Shown here in pieces: positions 24,798 to 33,163 of a stretch of 64,000 bases of DNA (its first letter is position 1; the number at the start of each line of letters is the position of its first letter). The stretch comes from Qipengyuania flava. Its GTDB lineage: Bacteria > Pseudomonadota > Alphaproteobacteria > Sphingomonadales > Sphingomonadaceae. The translations under genes and the position numbers were made by a program. Location of the stretch: positions 806,001 through 870,000 of the forward strand of contig NZ_CP080410.1 in NCBI RefSeq assembly GCF_019448255.1, in the 5' to 3' direction. The notes beneath the pieces were generated by a model, which worked only from the letters and a program-made list of their open reading frames with translations, was not told where the DNA came from and did not search any database.

Positions 24798-27128
24798 TCA
24801 GTAGGAGAAGGTGACCGTCGCAAACACCTGGCGCGGGTTGCCGTAGAAGGCGGTCAGCGTGCCTTCGGGCCCCAGCGTCGGAATGGGGAAACCGTTGGCC
24901 CCGTTGACGATCGCACCCGTCACCGGATCGGTGGCGACAAAGGTATAGCCGCTCGTCTTGTATTCCTTGTCCAGCAGGTTCTTGCCGTAGATGCCGAAGC
25001 TCCAGCGATCATCGGCCGTGGTGTAGACGATGCTCGCGTCGAGCAGCGCGAAGCCGTCCTGGTCAAGGAAGGGGTTCGGGATTTCGAATTGGCTGGTCTT
25101 GCTGCGGTAGGAAACCGTCGCGCCCAGGTAGAGATCCCCGTCGCCCAGCGGCGTATCGTAGCTGGCAGTCAAGCTGCCGGTGACCTCCGGCGTGTTCTGC
25201 ACGACGCGGAAGGCGGCAACATCGGTCGGAGTTGCGCCGATGTTGGTGATGTACTCGTCGTACTGCGCGTCGATGTAGCCGAAGGAACCGGCCAGGCCGA
25301 AGCCGCTGTCGAAGCGCAGGTTGGCTTCCAGCTCGACACCCTTGAAGGTCGCTTTGCCCGCGTTGGTCACCACGCCGCAGAAGGTCGGAAGGCCGGCAAC
25401 CTGGCAGGCGACCGAACCGGGGATCTGCACATCGCTGTAATCGGCATAGAAGGCTGCCGCGGCGAGGTTCAGGATCCCGATCACGCCCTTGTAGCCGATC
25501 TCGTAGCTGTCGACCTCTTCCGGAGCGAAGCTCAGGAAGGCCGCCACTTCGGCATCGGTCGGCGCGCCCGGGACGGCAGCCGGTGCGTTTGCGCCCACGC
25601 CGCGCGGGTCGAAGCCGCCACCCTTGAAGCCCTTGGAATAGCTTGCGTAGATGTTGTGGTCGGGCGTCGGCATGAAGCTGATCGACGCGCGCGGGGTGAA
25701 TTTCTTGAACTTGCGACTGCCGTCGAAATCGGTGCTCGGACCGCCGAAGGGCACGCCGGCGCCGCCGAAGATGGGCGAACCGCCGCCAAGATAGTTCTGA
25801 CGCAGGATTTCCGCGCTGCGTTCATCCCAGGTGTAGCGCCCGCCGACCGACAGGCTCAGCTGTTCGGTGATGTCGTAGGTGAAGTCGCCGAAGATCGCGT
25901 AGGTCTCGGTATCGACATTGGCCTGCGTGAACGCGGTCAGCCCGGGGAAGGTGGTGAAGATGCGCACGTCGAACAGAGTGTCCGCCTTGGCGTCGAGATA
26001 GTAGAAGCCGAGCAGGCCGCTGAACGGGCCGCCATCGTCCCACAGGAGCTGCACTTCCTGGCTGAGCTGCTCGTTCAGGTAGGCGCCCGGCACGTCCAGG
26101 TCGACAGCGGGCAGGGCGTCGAAATCGATCGGCGTGAAGCTCTCATCCTTGCGCCAGGCCGAGATGGAACGGAGCGTCAGCGCGTCGCTCACCTCGATTT
26201 CAGCGTGGAGCGACAGGCCGTAGCTTTCCACGTCCTGTTCGGGATCGTTGAGCGCGCCGCGCGTGTCGAAGACATTGTCCAGCACCGGCGCGCCCGAGGC
26301 GAGGCCGGGGATCAGACGGTGACCGCCGCGCGGGTTGCTCTTGTCCTTGGTGTAATCGCCCTGCACCCGGATGAACACCGGTTCGCCATAGCCGCCGACC
26401 TCCAGGCTGGCGCGGCCGGCCCAGATGTCCTTGTTGTAATTCTCCAGCCCCGTGGTGAGATTGTCGCCGAAGCCGCCGCGGGACAGGCGCGCAAAGCTCG
26501 CGCCGAGGCGGGCGAGGTCGCCGAGCGGGGTGGACGCGGTCACGACGCCTTCGGCCTGATCGTAAGTGCCGTAGGTGGCGCGCGCCTTGACCGAGGTTTC
26601 GAGCGGCAGGCGCTTGGTCACATATTTGACCGCGCCGCCGATCGTGTTGCGACCATAGAGCGTGCCTTGCGGCCCGCGCAGCACCTCGATCCGCTCGACG
26701 TCGTAGATATCGAGCACCGCGGCTTGCGGACGGTTGAGGTAGACATCGTCGAGATAGATGCCGACGCCCTGTTCGAAGCCTGAAACCGGGTCCTGCTGGC
26801 CGATGCCGCGGATGAAGGCTGAGAGGGTCGAGTTGGTCGCGCGGCTGGCTTCCAACGTCACGTTGGGAACGGTCTGGCCGACATCGGTGATGTCGAGCGC
26901 GCCGCGCTGCGAGAGTTCGTCGCCGCTCAGCGCTGTGACGGCGAGCGGCACGTCGACCAGCCGTTCCTCGCGGCGACGCGCGGTGACGATGATGGTGTTG
27001 CCCTGCGCCTGCTCACCGGCGTCCGCAGCCTCTGCGGCGGTGGACTGCGCGCTGGCCGGTGCGGCCCAAAGAGCCAGCGCGGCGGTCGAGCACAGCAGGC
27101 CGGCTGACAGAATGGATGTCTCACGCAT
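24798..27128 (-). CDS. TonB-dependent receptor (1)
   Basis: A 776-residue outer-membrane active transporter. The signal peptide (LSAGLLCSTAALALWAAPASAQ) ends near residue 28. A TonB-box-like NTIIVTA follows, then the plug domain (about 55-170; VERIEVLRGPQGTLYGRNTIGGAV). The rest is a 22-strand barrel with FKGVELEANL and YEIGYKG repeats, ending in an aromatic VFATVTFSY. The start MRETSILSAG has GGGAGGGAGAAA upstream. It is divergent from a TetR regulator across 125 bases, so that regulator probably controls it. The substrate is unknown. Confidence 0.92.
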   Translation of the reverse strand: MRETSILSAGLLCSTAALALWAAPASAQSTAAEAADAGEQAQGNTIIVTARRREERLVDVPLAVTALSGDELSQRGALDITDVGQTVPNVTLEASRATNSTLSAFIRGIGQQDPVSGFEQGVGIYLDDVYLNRPQAAVLDIYDVERIEVLRGPQGTLYGRNTIGGAVKYVTKRLPLETSVKARATYGTYDQAEGVVTASTPLGDLARLGASFARLSRGGFGDNLTTGLENYNKDIWAGRASLEVGGYGEPVFIRVQGDYTKDKSNPRGGHRLIPGLASGAPVLDNVFDTRGALNDPEQDVESYGLSLHAEIEVSDALTLRSISAWRKDESFTPIDFDALPAVDLDVPGAYLNEQLSQEVQLLWDDGGPFSGLLGFYYLDAKADTLFDVRIFTTFPGLTAFTQANVDTETYAIFGDFTYDITEQLSLSVGGRYTWDERSAEILRQNYLGGGSPIFGGAGVPFGGPSTDFDGSRKFKKFTPRASISFMPTPDHNIYASYSKGFKGGGFDPRGVGANAPAAVPGAPTDAEVAAFLSFAPEEVDSYEIGYKGVIGILNLAAAAFYADYSDVQIPGSVACQVAGLPTFCGVVTNAGKATFKGVELEANLRFDSGFGLAGSFGYIDAQYDEYITNIGATPTDVAAFRVVQNTPEVTGSLTASYDTPLGDGDLYLGATVSYRSKTSQFEIPNPFLDQDGFALLDASIVYTTADDRWSFGIYGKNLLDKEYKTSGYTFVATDPVTGAIVNGANGFPIPTLGPEGTLTAFYGNPRQVFATVTFSY

Positions 27129-27253
27129 GTTGGGTTTCTCCCTCCCGAATTCCCTTGTTTCGACTCCGATACTGAAACCTGAACCACCTTTCAAGTTACA
27201 TGTTGCTTGCATGCGACGTATTGCTTAGGCAGCAGGGGTCGGGGGGATGGATT
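27129..27253. promoter_or_regulatory. Divergent promoter region of TonB receptor and TetR gene
   Basis: A 125-base divergent intergenic region. It contains an imperfect palindrome TTGCATGCGA (27207-27216) centred on GCATGC, with A+T-rich sequence around 27185-27206. This is the natural place for a TetR operator, but the palindrome is short. Confidence 0.35.
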
Positions 27254-27877
27254 ATGGCTGCACCGCAGGTATCGGGTGACAAGACGCCGCGCACGGAACG
27301 CGGGCGCAAAACCCTGCGCAAGCTGCTCGACGCAGCGGCGCAGGAGTTTGCCGAAAAGGGATTTCACGAAGCCTCGATCAGCGGGATCACCCGTTCGGCC
27401 GGCGTCGCGCTGGGCTCGTTCTACACCTATTTCGACAGCAAGGATGCCATCTTCCGGGCCTTAGTGAGCGACATGAGCAACGGCGTGGCGGCCGCCGCGC
27501 GCGAGGCGCTCGATCCGGCCATGGATGCCCTCGAGATAGAGCGCGAGGCCCTGCGCGCCTTCCTCGAGTTTGCGGGGGAGCACAAGGAAATCTACCGGAT
27601 CATCGATGAAGCCGAGTTCGTCGATCCGGAAAGCTACCGGACGCACTATGAGACGATCGGCCTGCGCATCGAGGAGCGCCTGCAGCGCGGCGGCGAGAGC
27701 GGCGCGCTTGCCCCGGGCCTCGGTACGCCCGAAGCCTGGGCGCTGATGGGCATGAACGTCTTTCTCGGCCTCCGCTACGTCATCTGGGCGCGCGAAGGAG
27801 ACCCCGATTTTGCGGAAATCGCGCGGCGCGCCAACGCCTTGCTGGCCACGGGCATCGCGCCGGGGCCCAAGAGCTGA
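27254..27877 (+). CDS. TetR family transcriptional regulator
   Basis: A 207-residue DNA-binding repressor. The N-terminal HTH (about residues 20-65) reads GRKTLRKLLDAAAQEFAEKG...ISGITRSAGVALGSFYTYFDSKDAIF, the standard TetR layout. The helical C-terminal domain binds an unknown ligand. Its divergent position next to the TonB-dependent receptor suggests it controls that gene and itself. The ATG at 27254 gives a short polar N-terminus. Confidence 0.92.
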   Translation: MAAPQVSGDKTPRTERGRKTLRKLLDAAAQEFAEKGFHEASISGITRSAGVALGSFYTYFDSKDAIFRALVSDMSNGVAAAAREALDPAMDALEIEREALRAFLEFAGEHKEIYRIIDEAEFVDPESYRTHYETIGLRIEERLQRGGESGALAPGLGTPEAWALMGMNVFLGLRYVIWAREGDPDFAEIARRANALLATGIAPGPKS

Positions 27878-27927
27878 GCGGAACCCTTGCCGCCCCTTGT
27901 CGTTGGTTTGGCAAAGGAGATTTCAAT

Positions 27928-28200
27928 ATGATCGGCAAGGTTATCGGAGCATTCGTGGGCGACAGGATCGCCAAGCAGACCAAGGGCATCGGCGGCGCAA
28001 GCGGCGCGGCGCTGGGCGTCATTGCGACCAGCGTCCTGCGGCGGATGAGCCTGCCCGCCATGATCGCGCTTGGTGTCGGCGGCTACGTCGCCAAGAAGGT
28101 GATCGACAAGAACACCTCGGGTGCTGATACGACGCCGGAATCGACCTCTGCCAAGGAAACCTCCGGCACGACTTCGGCGAAGCCCTCGAAGGCAGCCTGA
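27928..28200 (+). CDS. Small Gly/Ala-rich membrane-associated protein
   Basis: A 90-residue protein with two glycine-rich hydrophobic stretches (IGKVIGAFVGDRIA and SLPAMIALGVGGYVAKKVI) and a Ser/Thr-rich hydrophilic tail. The ribosome site (caaaggagattt) before the ATG at 27928 is strong and a terminator follows. No family is recognised. It is likely a small inner-membrane or glycine-zipper type protein. Confidence 0.75.
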   Translation: MIGKVIGAFVGDRIAKQTKGIGGASGAALGVIATSVLRRMSLPAMIALGVGGYVAKKVIDKNTSGADTTPESTSAKETSGTTSAKPSKAA

Positions 28201-28222
28201 CACGCACCCAATCGGGTTTTGA

Positions 28223-28250
28223 GGGCCGTCCGTCACGGGCGGCCCTTTTG
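28223..28250 (+). terminator. Rho-independent terminator
   Basis: GGGCCGTCCG, loop TCA, CGGGCGGCCC followed by TTTTG. A 10-bp stem with one wobble pair, 22 bases after the small membrane protein gene. Confidence 0.8.
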
Positions 28251-28364
28251 CGTTCCGGGGTGCGCGTTGCAATGTGGCGAGCCTTCCCTATGCTGGCCGC
28301 CACGCACCTTCCGAAAGAACCATAACGCAAACGCCCGGCGACAAAACCCGGGTCAGGAGAGACA

Positions 28365-30047
28365 ATGACAGCCGAGACCGATGCACCGATCGAGCCTCCG
28401 CTGATTGAATTGCCCATCAAGACCGCCGAGCGCGGCTTTTACGACGGCTTTAGCCGCGAGGTGACGATCCCTTCGAAGATCATCGTCTCGCTGATCATCA
28501 TGTGGGCGATCTTCTTTCCGGTCAGCGCCAGCGAAACTCTCTCGGCCGCCAACTCCAGCATCATTGCATCGTTCTCCGGCTGGTACGTCTACCTCGTGGC
28601 CTTCCTAATGCTGGCCTGCTTCATCCTTGCTGTGATCCCGCAATCGGGATCATTGAGGATCGGAAATCCTGGCGAGAAGCCCGAATTCGGGCGGTTCTCC
28701 TGGTTCGCCATGCTGTTTGGCGCGGGCATCGGGATTGGCATGCTGACCTATTCCACGGGCGAGCCGCTGGCGCATTTCTCGAACAATCCGGACATTATTC
28801 GCGGCACGATCGAAGCGCGCTCGGCCGAGGCTGTTCGGCCGGCCTATATCTACACCTTCCTGCACTGGGGCTTTGCCGCCTGGGGCACCTACGCGCTGGT
28901 CGGCCTGTCGATCGGTTACGTCGCCTACCGCCGCAATTTGCCGCTGACGATCCGCTCGGGCCTGGCGCCGCTCTTCGGCCTGCGCCTGTCGGGCATCTGG
29001 GGGCATGTGGTCGACATCGTTGCCGTTGTCGCCACCATTCTCGGCGTCGCGGTCACCATGGGGTTCGGGGTCGAGCAATTCGTTGCGGGCCTCGCCAGAC
29101 TGGGCCTTGGCGACTGGCTGCTCGATGAGGACGGGTCTTCCAGCGCTGCGGCCGTCATCCTTGCCCTCGTCGTGCTGGTGGGTGCCTCGACGCTCAGCGC
29201 GCTCTCCGGCGTGGGGCGGGGCATCAAGTGGCTCTCCAACCTGAATATGGGTCTGTCGTTTGCGCTCCTCGCGCTCTTCGTTCTTGTTGGCTCGGGCCTC
29301 TACGGCCTCCAGCTGCTTGGCGTGGGCCTGTGGGATTACGTGCGTACGCTGGTGCCCAATTCGCTGAGCCTGTTTGACCGCAATGAACCCTTTGGCGAGG
29401 CGCTGGTGCAGTGGCAGCTCGACTGGTCGGTGTTCTACTGGGCCTGGTGGATCGCCTTTGCGCCCTTCGTAGGCATGTTCATCGCCCGCATCTCGCGCGG
29501 GCGCACGATCCGCGAGTACGTCTTCGGCGTCATCCTCGTGCCCTCGCTCATGTGCTTCGTGTGGATGACAATCGTTGGCGGGACGGCGATCGACCTGGAA
29601 CTCAGTGGCGTGGCGCAGGGCGCCATCGTCGACACCGGCATTTCCGACCAGCTCTTCGCGACTCTCGCGGTCCTGCTTGACCCTGCTGTGGCTAGCCTCG
29701 TCTCGGGCCTCGTCGTCCTGCTGCTGATGACCTACCTCATCACGTCTGCCGACAGCGCGATCCTGATCGTCAATACCATCAACGGTGCGGGCGAGAGCGA
29801 AGGCGAGCGGCGCCATCACATCCTGTTCTGGGGCGCCGCGCTGGCCTTCGTGGTCGGCAGTATGCTGATCCTGGGCGGTATCGATGCGATCCGCATCACC
29901 ATGATCATCGGCGCGCTGCCGTTCAGCTTCGTGGTGGCCATCATGGCTGTCGCGATCCTGAAGGCCGTGGCCTTCGACCTGCGCCGCAAGCACCACGGCG
30001 TACCGACAACTGCGCAGGGCTGCGCTGAGCTGGATGCGGCCAAGTAA
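28365..30047 (+). CDS. BCCT family betaine/choline/carnitine-type transporter
   Basis: A 560-residue inner-membrane secondary transporter with 12 predicted helices. The family signature SVFYWAWWIAFAPFVGMFIARISRGRTIREYVFGV is complete, including the aromatic box for quaternary-ammonium or related compounds. N- and C-terminal tails are cytoplasmic. It is preceded by a terminator and by ggagaga before the ATG, so it is its own transcription unit. Candidate substrates (betaine, choline, carnitine, DMSP) cannot be separated by reading. Confidence 0.93.
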   Translation: MTAETDAPIEPPLIELPIKTAERGFYDGFSREVTIPSKIIVSLIIMWAIFFPVSASETLSAANSSIIASFSGWYVYLVAFLMLACFILAVIPQSGSLRIGNPGEKPEFGRFSWFAMLFGAGIGIGMLTYSTGEPLAHFSNNPDIIRGTIEARSAEAVRPAYIYTFLHWGFAAWGTYALVGLSIGYVAYRRNLPLTIRSGLAPLFGLRLSGIWGHVVDIVAVVATILGVAVTMGFGVEQFVAGLARLGLGDWLLDEDGSSSAAAVILALVVLVGASTLSALSGVGRGIKWLSNLNMGLSFALLALFVLVGSGLYGLQLLGVGLWDYVRTLVPNSLSLFDRNEPFGEALVQWQLDWSVFYWAWWIAFAPFVGMFIARISRGRTIREYVFGVILVPSLMCFVWMTIVGGTAIDLELSGVAQGAIVDTGISDQLFATLAVLLDPAVASLVSGLVVLLLMTYLITSADSAILIVNTINGAGESEGERRHHILFWGAALAFVVGSMLILGGIDAIRITMIIGALPFSFVVAIMAVAILKAVAFDLRRKHHGVPTTAQGCAELDAAK

Positions 30048-30424
30048 CCGATTTCCTAGTGCTTTCCTAAATCGGTTGCGCGTTGAAATGGATAGGCGCG
30101 GGCACTTGCTCGCCACTTACGAAGCGTGGATGTAAAAAATCTCGAACACTTCGAAAAACAAGTCCCCAAACTGAATATTTTTCGATTACATCGCCTTTTC
30201 TTTAAATAAGGTTCGATGCGCATTTGAATGTTGTTTCCCTGCAACATAACAACAATCAATCCCCTGTTGTGTATCGGAGTCCGGTGGTGAGTCCTCACTT
30301 CAATTGTTAAGGCTCTCACAGGCGGAAATTCCCACTCGAATTTGCGTCGTGATTATGTCGGGCGCTTTCGGGTCTGGTTGCGCGCCTGCGAAGAATTTGA
30401 ACTGAGGCAGAGGGGCTTCCCAGT
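30048..30424. promoter_or_regulatory. A+T-rich intergenic region before TonB-dependent receptor 2
   Basis: A 377-base region with no convincing gene. A 9-bp stem (AACCGATTT 30046-30054 with AAATCGGTT 30069-30077) overlaps the BCCT stop but lacks a U tract. Around 30,120-30,310 the sequence is clearly A+T-rich. Two inverted repeats lie there: ATGTTG-N8-CAACAT (30228-30247) and ACAACA-N10-TGTTGT (30249-30270). These are candidate operators for the downstream receptor gene. Confidence 0.45.
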
Positions 30425-33085
30425 ATGAAATATCTTGTAAGCGGCGCGTCGCTTGGCGCGCTGGCTGTGGCAACGGCAGTACCCGCCGCTGCGCAGGATG
30501 CCGCGCCGGCGACAGAAGAGCGTCGCGGCGGCGTCAACGTCATCATCGTGACGGCACAAAAGCGCAGCGAAGATCTGCAGGACGTGCCGGTTTCGGTCTC
30601 CGCCATCGGTGAAGAGCAGCTCGAAGAGCTCGCCATCGACACTTTCGAGGACTACCTCGAACAGCTTCCCACGGTCACCGCGGGCGGCAGCGGTCCGGGC
30701 CAGAGCACGATCTACATCCGCGGCCTCGCCTCGACCACGCCGAACCTCACCACTGCCGGTGTCGCAGGCCTCGCGCCCAACGTCGCCATGTATCTCGACG
30801 AGCAGCCGCTGGCGCAGCCGGGCCGGAACCTTGACGTCTACGCTGCCGACCTGGCGCGTATCGAGGTGCTGTCCGGTCCGCAAGGTACGCTCTTCGGCGC
30901 CAGCTCGCAGGCGGGCGTGGTTCGCCTCATCACCAACAAGCCCGACCTGTCGGGTTTCGACGCCGGCTTCAACGCGGGCGTGTCCTTCACCAAGGGCGGC
31001 GAGACCAGCTACAAGGTCGACGCCATGGTCAACGTGCCGGTTACCGACAGCTTCGCGCTGCGCGGTGTCGTCTACCTCGACGACCAGGGCGGCTACATCG
31101 ACAACATCGCCGGAACCCGCAGCGCCCGCGAAAGCGCGCGCTTCCGCCCGGCTGGCACTGTCCGTTCAAACGGTGTCCCCGTCAGTGCGCTGCGCGGCGG
31201 CTTCCAATCGACGGCGACCGAGCGTGCGCAGCTTGATGCAAACGTGACCTTCCTGCAGGCCGACAACGCCGGCCTCGTCGAGGACGACTTCAACGATACG
31301 CAATACGCCGGTTTCCGCGCCACCGCGCTGTGGGAAATCAGCCCCGACTGGACGGTTACCGTCGCCCACTCGCGCCAGAGCGTGGAAAGCGACGGGGTGT
31401 TCTTCGCCGATCCCAACCTTGGCGGGCTCGACGATCTGGAAATCCAGCGCTTCGAGGAAGACCGCCTGGAAGACGATTTCTCGAACACCAGCTGGACGGT
31501 CGAAGGCCGCCTGGCGATGCTCGATGTGGTCTACACCGGTGCCTACACCGACCGCGAGACCGAGCAGCGGGTGGATTACACCGACTACCTCTTCGTCGGC
31601 CAGTACCTGCCCTACTACATCTGCGATGGCAGCGTGACCTACCCCGGGGCCGGCGGCCCGACCGGGACCTGCCAGGCGCCGAACCTCTATGTGAACTCGG
31701 TCAGCAAGACGACCGTGTTCACGCAGGAGCTGCGGTTCAGCACCCCGTCGGAAAACCGCTGGCGCGTGACCGCAGGCGGGTTCTACTCGGATCTTGAACT
31801 GAAGGAGCGCAACGACTTTGCCTATCCGGGCAATGTGATCGCGCAGCCCTTCGGTCCGTTCAAGCCGAACTTCCCGCAGGCCGGTTTCATCACCGATCCG
31901 GGCCCGTTCCCGGCCGATACGATCTTCCGCAACGACATTCGCCGCACGGACGAGCAGTACGGCATCTTCGGGGAAGCCAGCTTCGACATCGTGCCGGACC
32001 TGCTGACGATCACGCTGGGCGCGCGTTACTACGATATCGAAGTCGATTTCGAAGGCAGCGCCAACGGCTCGTTCTGTAACTCGTTCAGTGCGGATGACCA
32101 GAACGCCTTCGGTACGAACATCAACGACCTGTATGACGGGGACGGCCAGTTCACCTTCATCGGATCGTGTTCGGCGGCCCTGCGCCAGACCTTCGACACC
32201 AGCGATACGCTGGCGACGATCCAGGCGGCGGGCCTCTCGGCCACGCAGGCGCAGCAGGTGTTCAACGCCATCCGCGCGCCCGATGTCGCCCAGACCGACG
32301 GGTTCATCTACAAGGGTACGGTCACCGTCACCCCGACCGAGGACCTGCTGTTCTACGCGACCTATTCGGAAGGCTTCCGTCCGGGCCTGCTGAACCGTCC
32401 CGGTGGCGCGACCAACGGCGCGGGCTTCACTGTCCCGTTCGAGCTCGAAACCGACGAGGTGAAGAACTACGAACTGGGCTGGAAGCTTGATCTTGCCGAT
32501 GGCCAGTTCCGCTTCAACGGCAGCGCCTTCTATGTCGACATCAGCCGTCTGCAAACGACGATCTTCGATCCCTCGATCACCAACCTGTTCTTCTCCGCAA
32601 ACGCGGCGGATGCGCGGATCAAGGGCGTCGAGGCCGACTTCACCTTTGCGCCCTATTCGGCGCCGGGGCTGACGATCGCTGGTGCCTTCTCGATCCTCGA
32701 CACCGAGATCACCGAGGTGCTGATCCCGACGAACGACGTGCTGGTGGGCTCCGACCTTGCCTTCGCTCCGTCGTTCCAGGGGAACCTGCGAGTGCGCTAC
32801 GAGTGGGACCTGACCGACACGCTGGAAGCCTATGTCCAGCCGCAGGTCAGCCACTCGGCTTCGAAGTTCACCGACGTGATCGAGATCAACAAGCTCAAAC
32901 TCGACAGCTACACGATCGTCGATTTTGCTGCCGGCATCCGGTCGGACAACTGGAAGTTCGAAATCTTCGGCGACAACCTCTTCGACGAGCGTGCGCAGAT
33001 TTCGGGCAACTACGTCAACGACCGCGAGCGGATCGCCACCAACCGTCCGCTGACGGTGGGTATCCGGGTCGGCTACGACTACTAA
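30425..33085 (+). CDS. TonB-dependent receptor (2)
   Basis: An 886-residue outer-membrane receptor. The signal peptide ends near PAAAQ (residue 23), followed by VIIVTAQKRSEDLQDVPVSV (TonB-box and plug start). The plug contains IYIRGLAST, VAMYLDEQPLAQPG and IEVLSGPQGTLFGASSQAGVVRL. The C-terminal barrel ends FGDNLFDERAQI...VGIRVGYDY. It is followed by a hairpin terminator and then a TPR-sulfotransferase in the same orientation. It is only distantly related to receptor 1. Confidence 0.92.
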   Translation: MKYLVSGASLGALAVATAVPAAAQDAAPATEERRGGVNVIIVTAQKRSEDLQDVPVSVSAIGEEQLEELAIDTFEDYLEQLPTVTAGGSGPGQSTIYIRGLASTTPNLTTAGVAGLAPNVAMYLDEQPLAQPGRNLDVYAADLARIEVLSGPQGTLFGASSQAGVVRLITNKPDLSGFDAGFNAGVSFTKGGETSYKVDAMVNVPVTDSFALRGVVYLDDQGGYIDNIAGTRSARESARFRPAGTVRSNGVPVSALRGGFQSTATERAQLDANVTFLQADNAGLVEDDFNDTQYAGFRATALWEISPDWTVTVAHSRQSVESDGVFFADPNLGGLDDLEIQRFEEDRLEDDFSNTSWTVEGRLAMLDVVYTGAYTDRETEQRVDYTDYLFVGQYLPYYICDGSVTYPGAGGPTGTCQAPNLYVNSVSKTTVFTQELRFSTPSENRWRVTAGGFYSDLELKERNDFAYPGNVIAQPFGPFKPNFPQAGFITDPGPFPADTIFRNDIRRTDEQYGIFGEASFDIVPDLLTITLGARYYDIEVDFEGSANGSFCNSFSADDQNAFGTNINDLYDGDGQFTFIGSCSAALRQTFDTSDTLATIQAAGLSATQAQQVFNAIRAPDVAQTDGFIYKGTVTVTPTEDLLFYATYSEGFRPGLLNRPGGATNGAGFTVPFELETDEVKNYELGWKLDLADGQFRFNGSAFYVDISRLQTTIFDPSITNLFFSANAADARIKGVEADFTFAPYSAPGLTIAGAFSILDTEITEVLIPTNDVLVGSDLAFAPSFQGNLRVRYEWDLTDTLEAYVQPQVSHSASKFTDVIEINKLKLDSYTIVDFAAGIRSDNWKFEIFGDNLFDERAQISGNYVNDRERIATNRPLTVGIRVGYDY

Positions 33086-33107
33086 GCGTAGCAACGCGAA
33101 AAACGGG

Positions 33108-33147
33108 CGGCGGGGGCGAACAGGGGTTCGCCTCCGCCGTTTCCCTT
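33108..33147 (+). terminator. Terminator after TonB-dependent receptor 2
   Basis: CGGCGGGGGCGAAC (33108-33121), loop AGGG, GTTCGCCTCCGCCG (33126-33139), then TTTCCCTTTG. A long stem with one mismatch. Confidence 0.7.
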
Positions 33148-33163
33148 TGTTAGGGCGCTTTGG

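Noticed and set aside
30046-30077. Intrinsic terminator of the BCCT gene
   Set aside because: The 9-bp stem has a 14-base loop, overlaps the stop codon and lacks a U tract.
30056-30319. An 87-codon minus-strand frame in the receptor 2 promoter region
   Set aside because: No ribosome site, unusual composition, and it crosses the inverted repeats. It is more likely chance in A+T-rich sequence.
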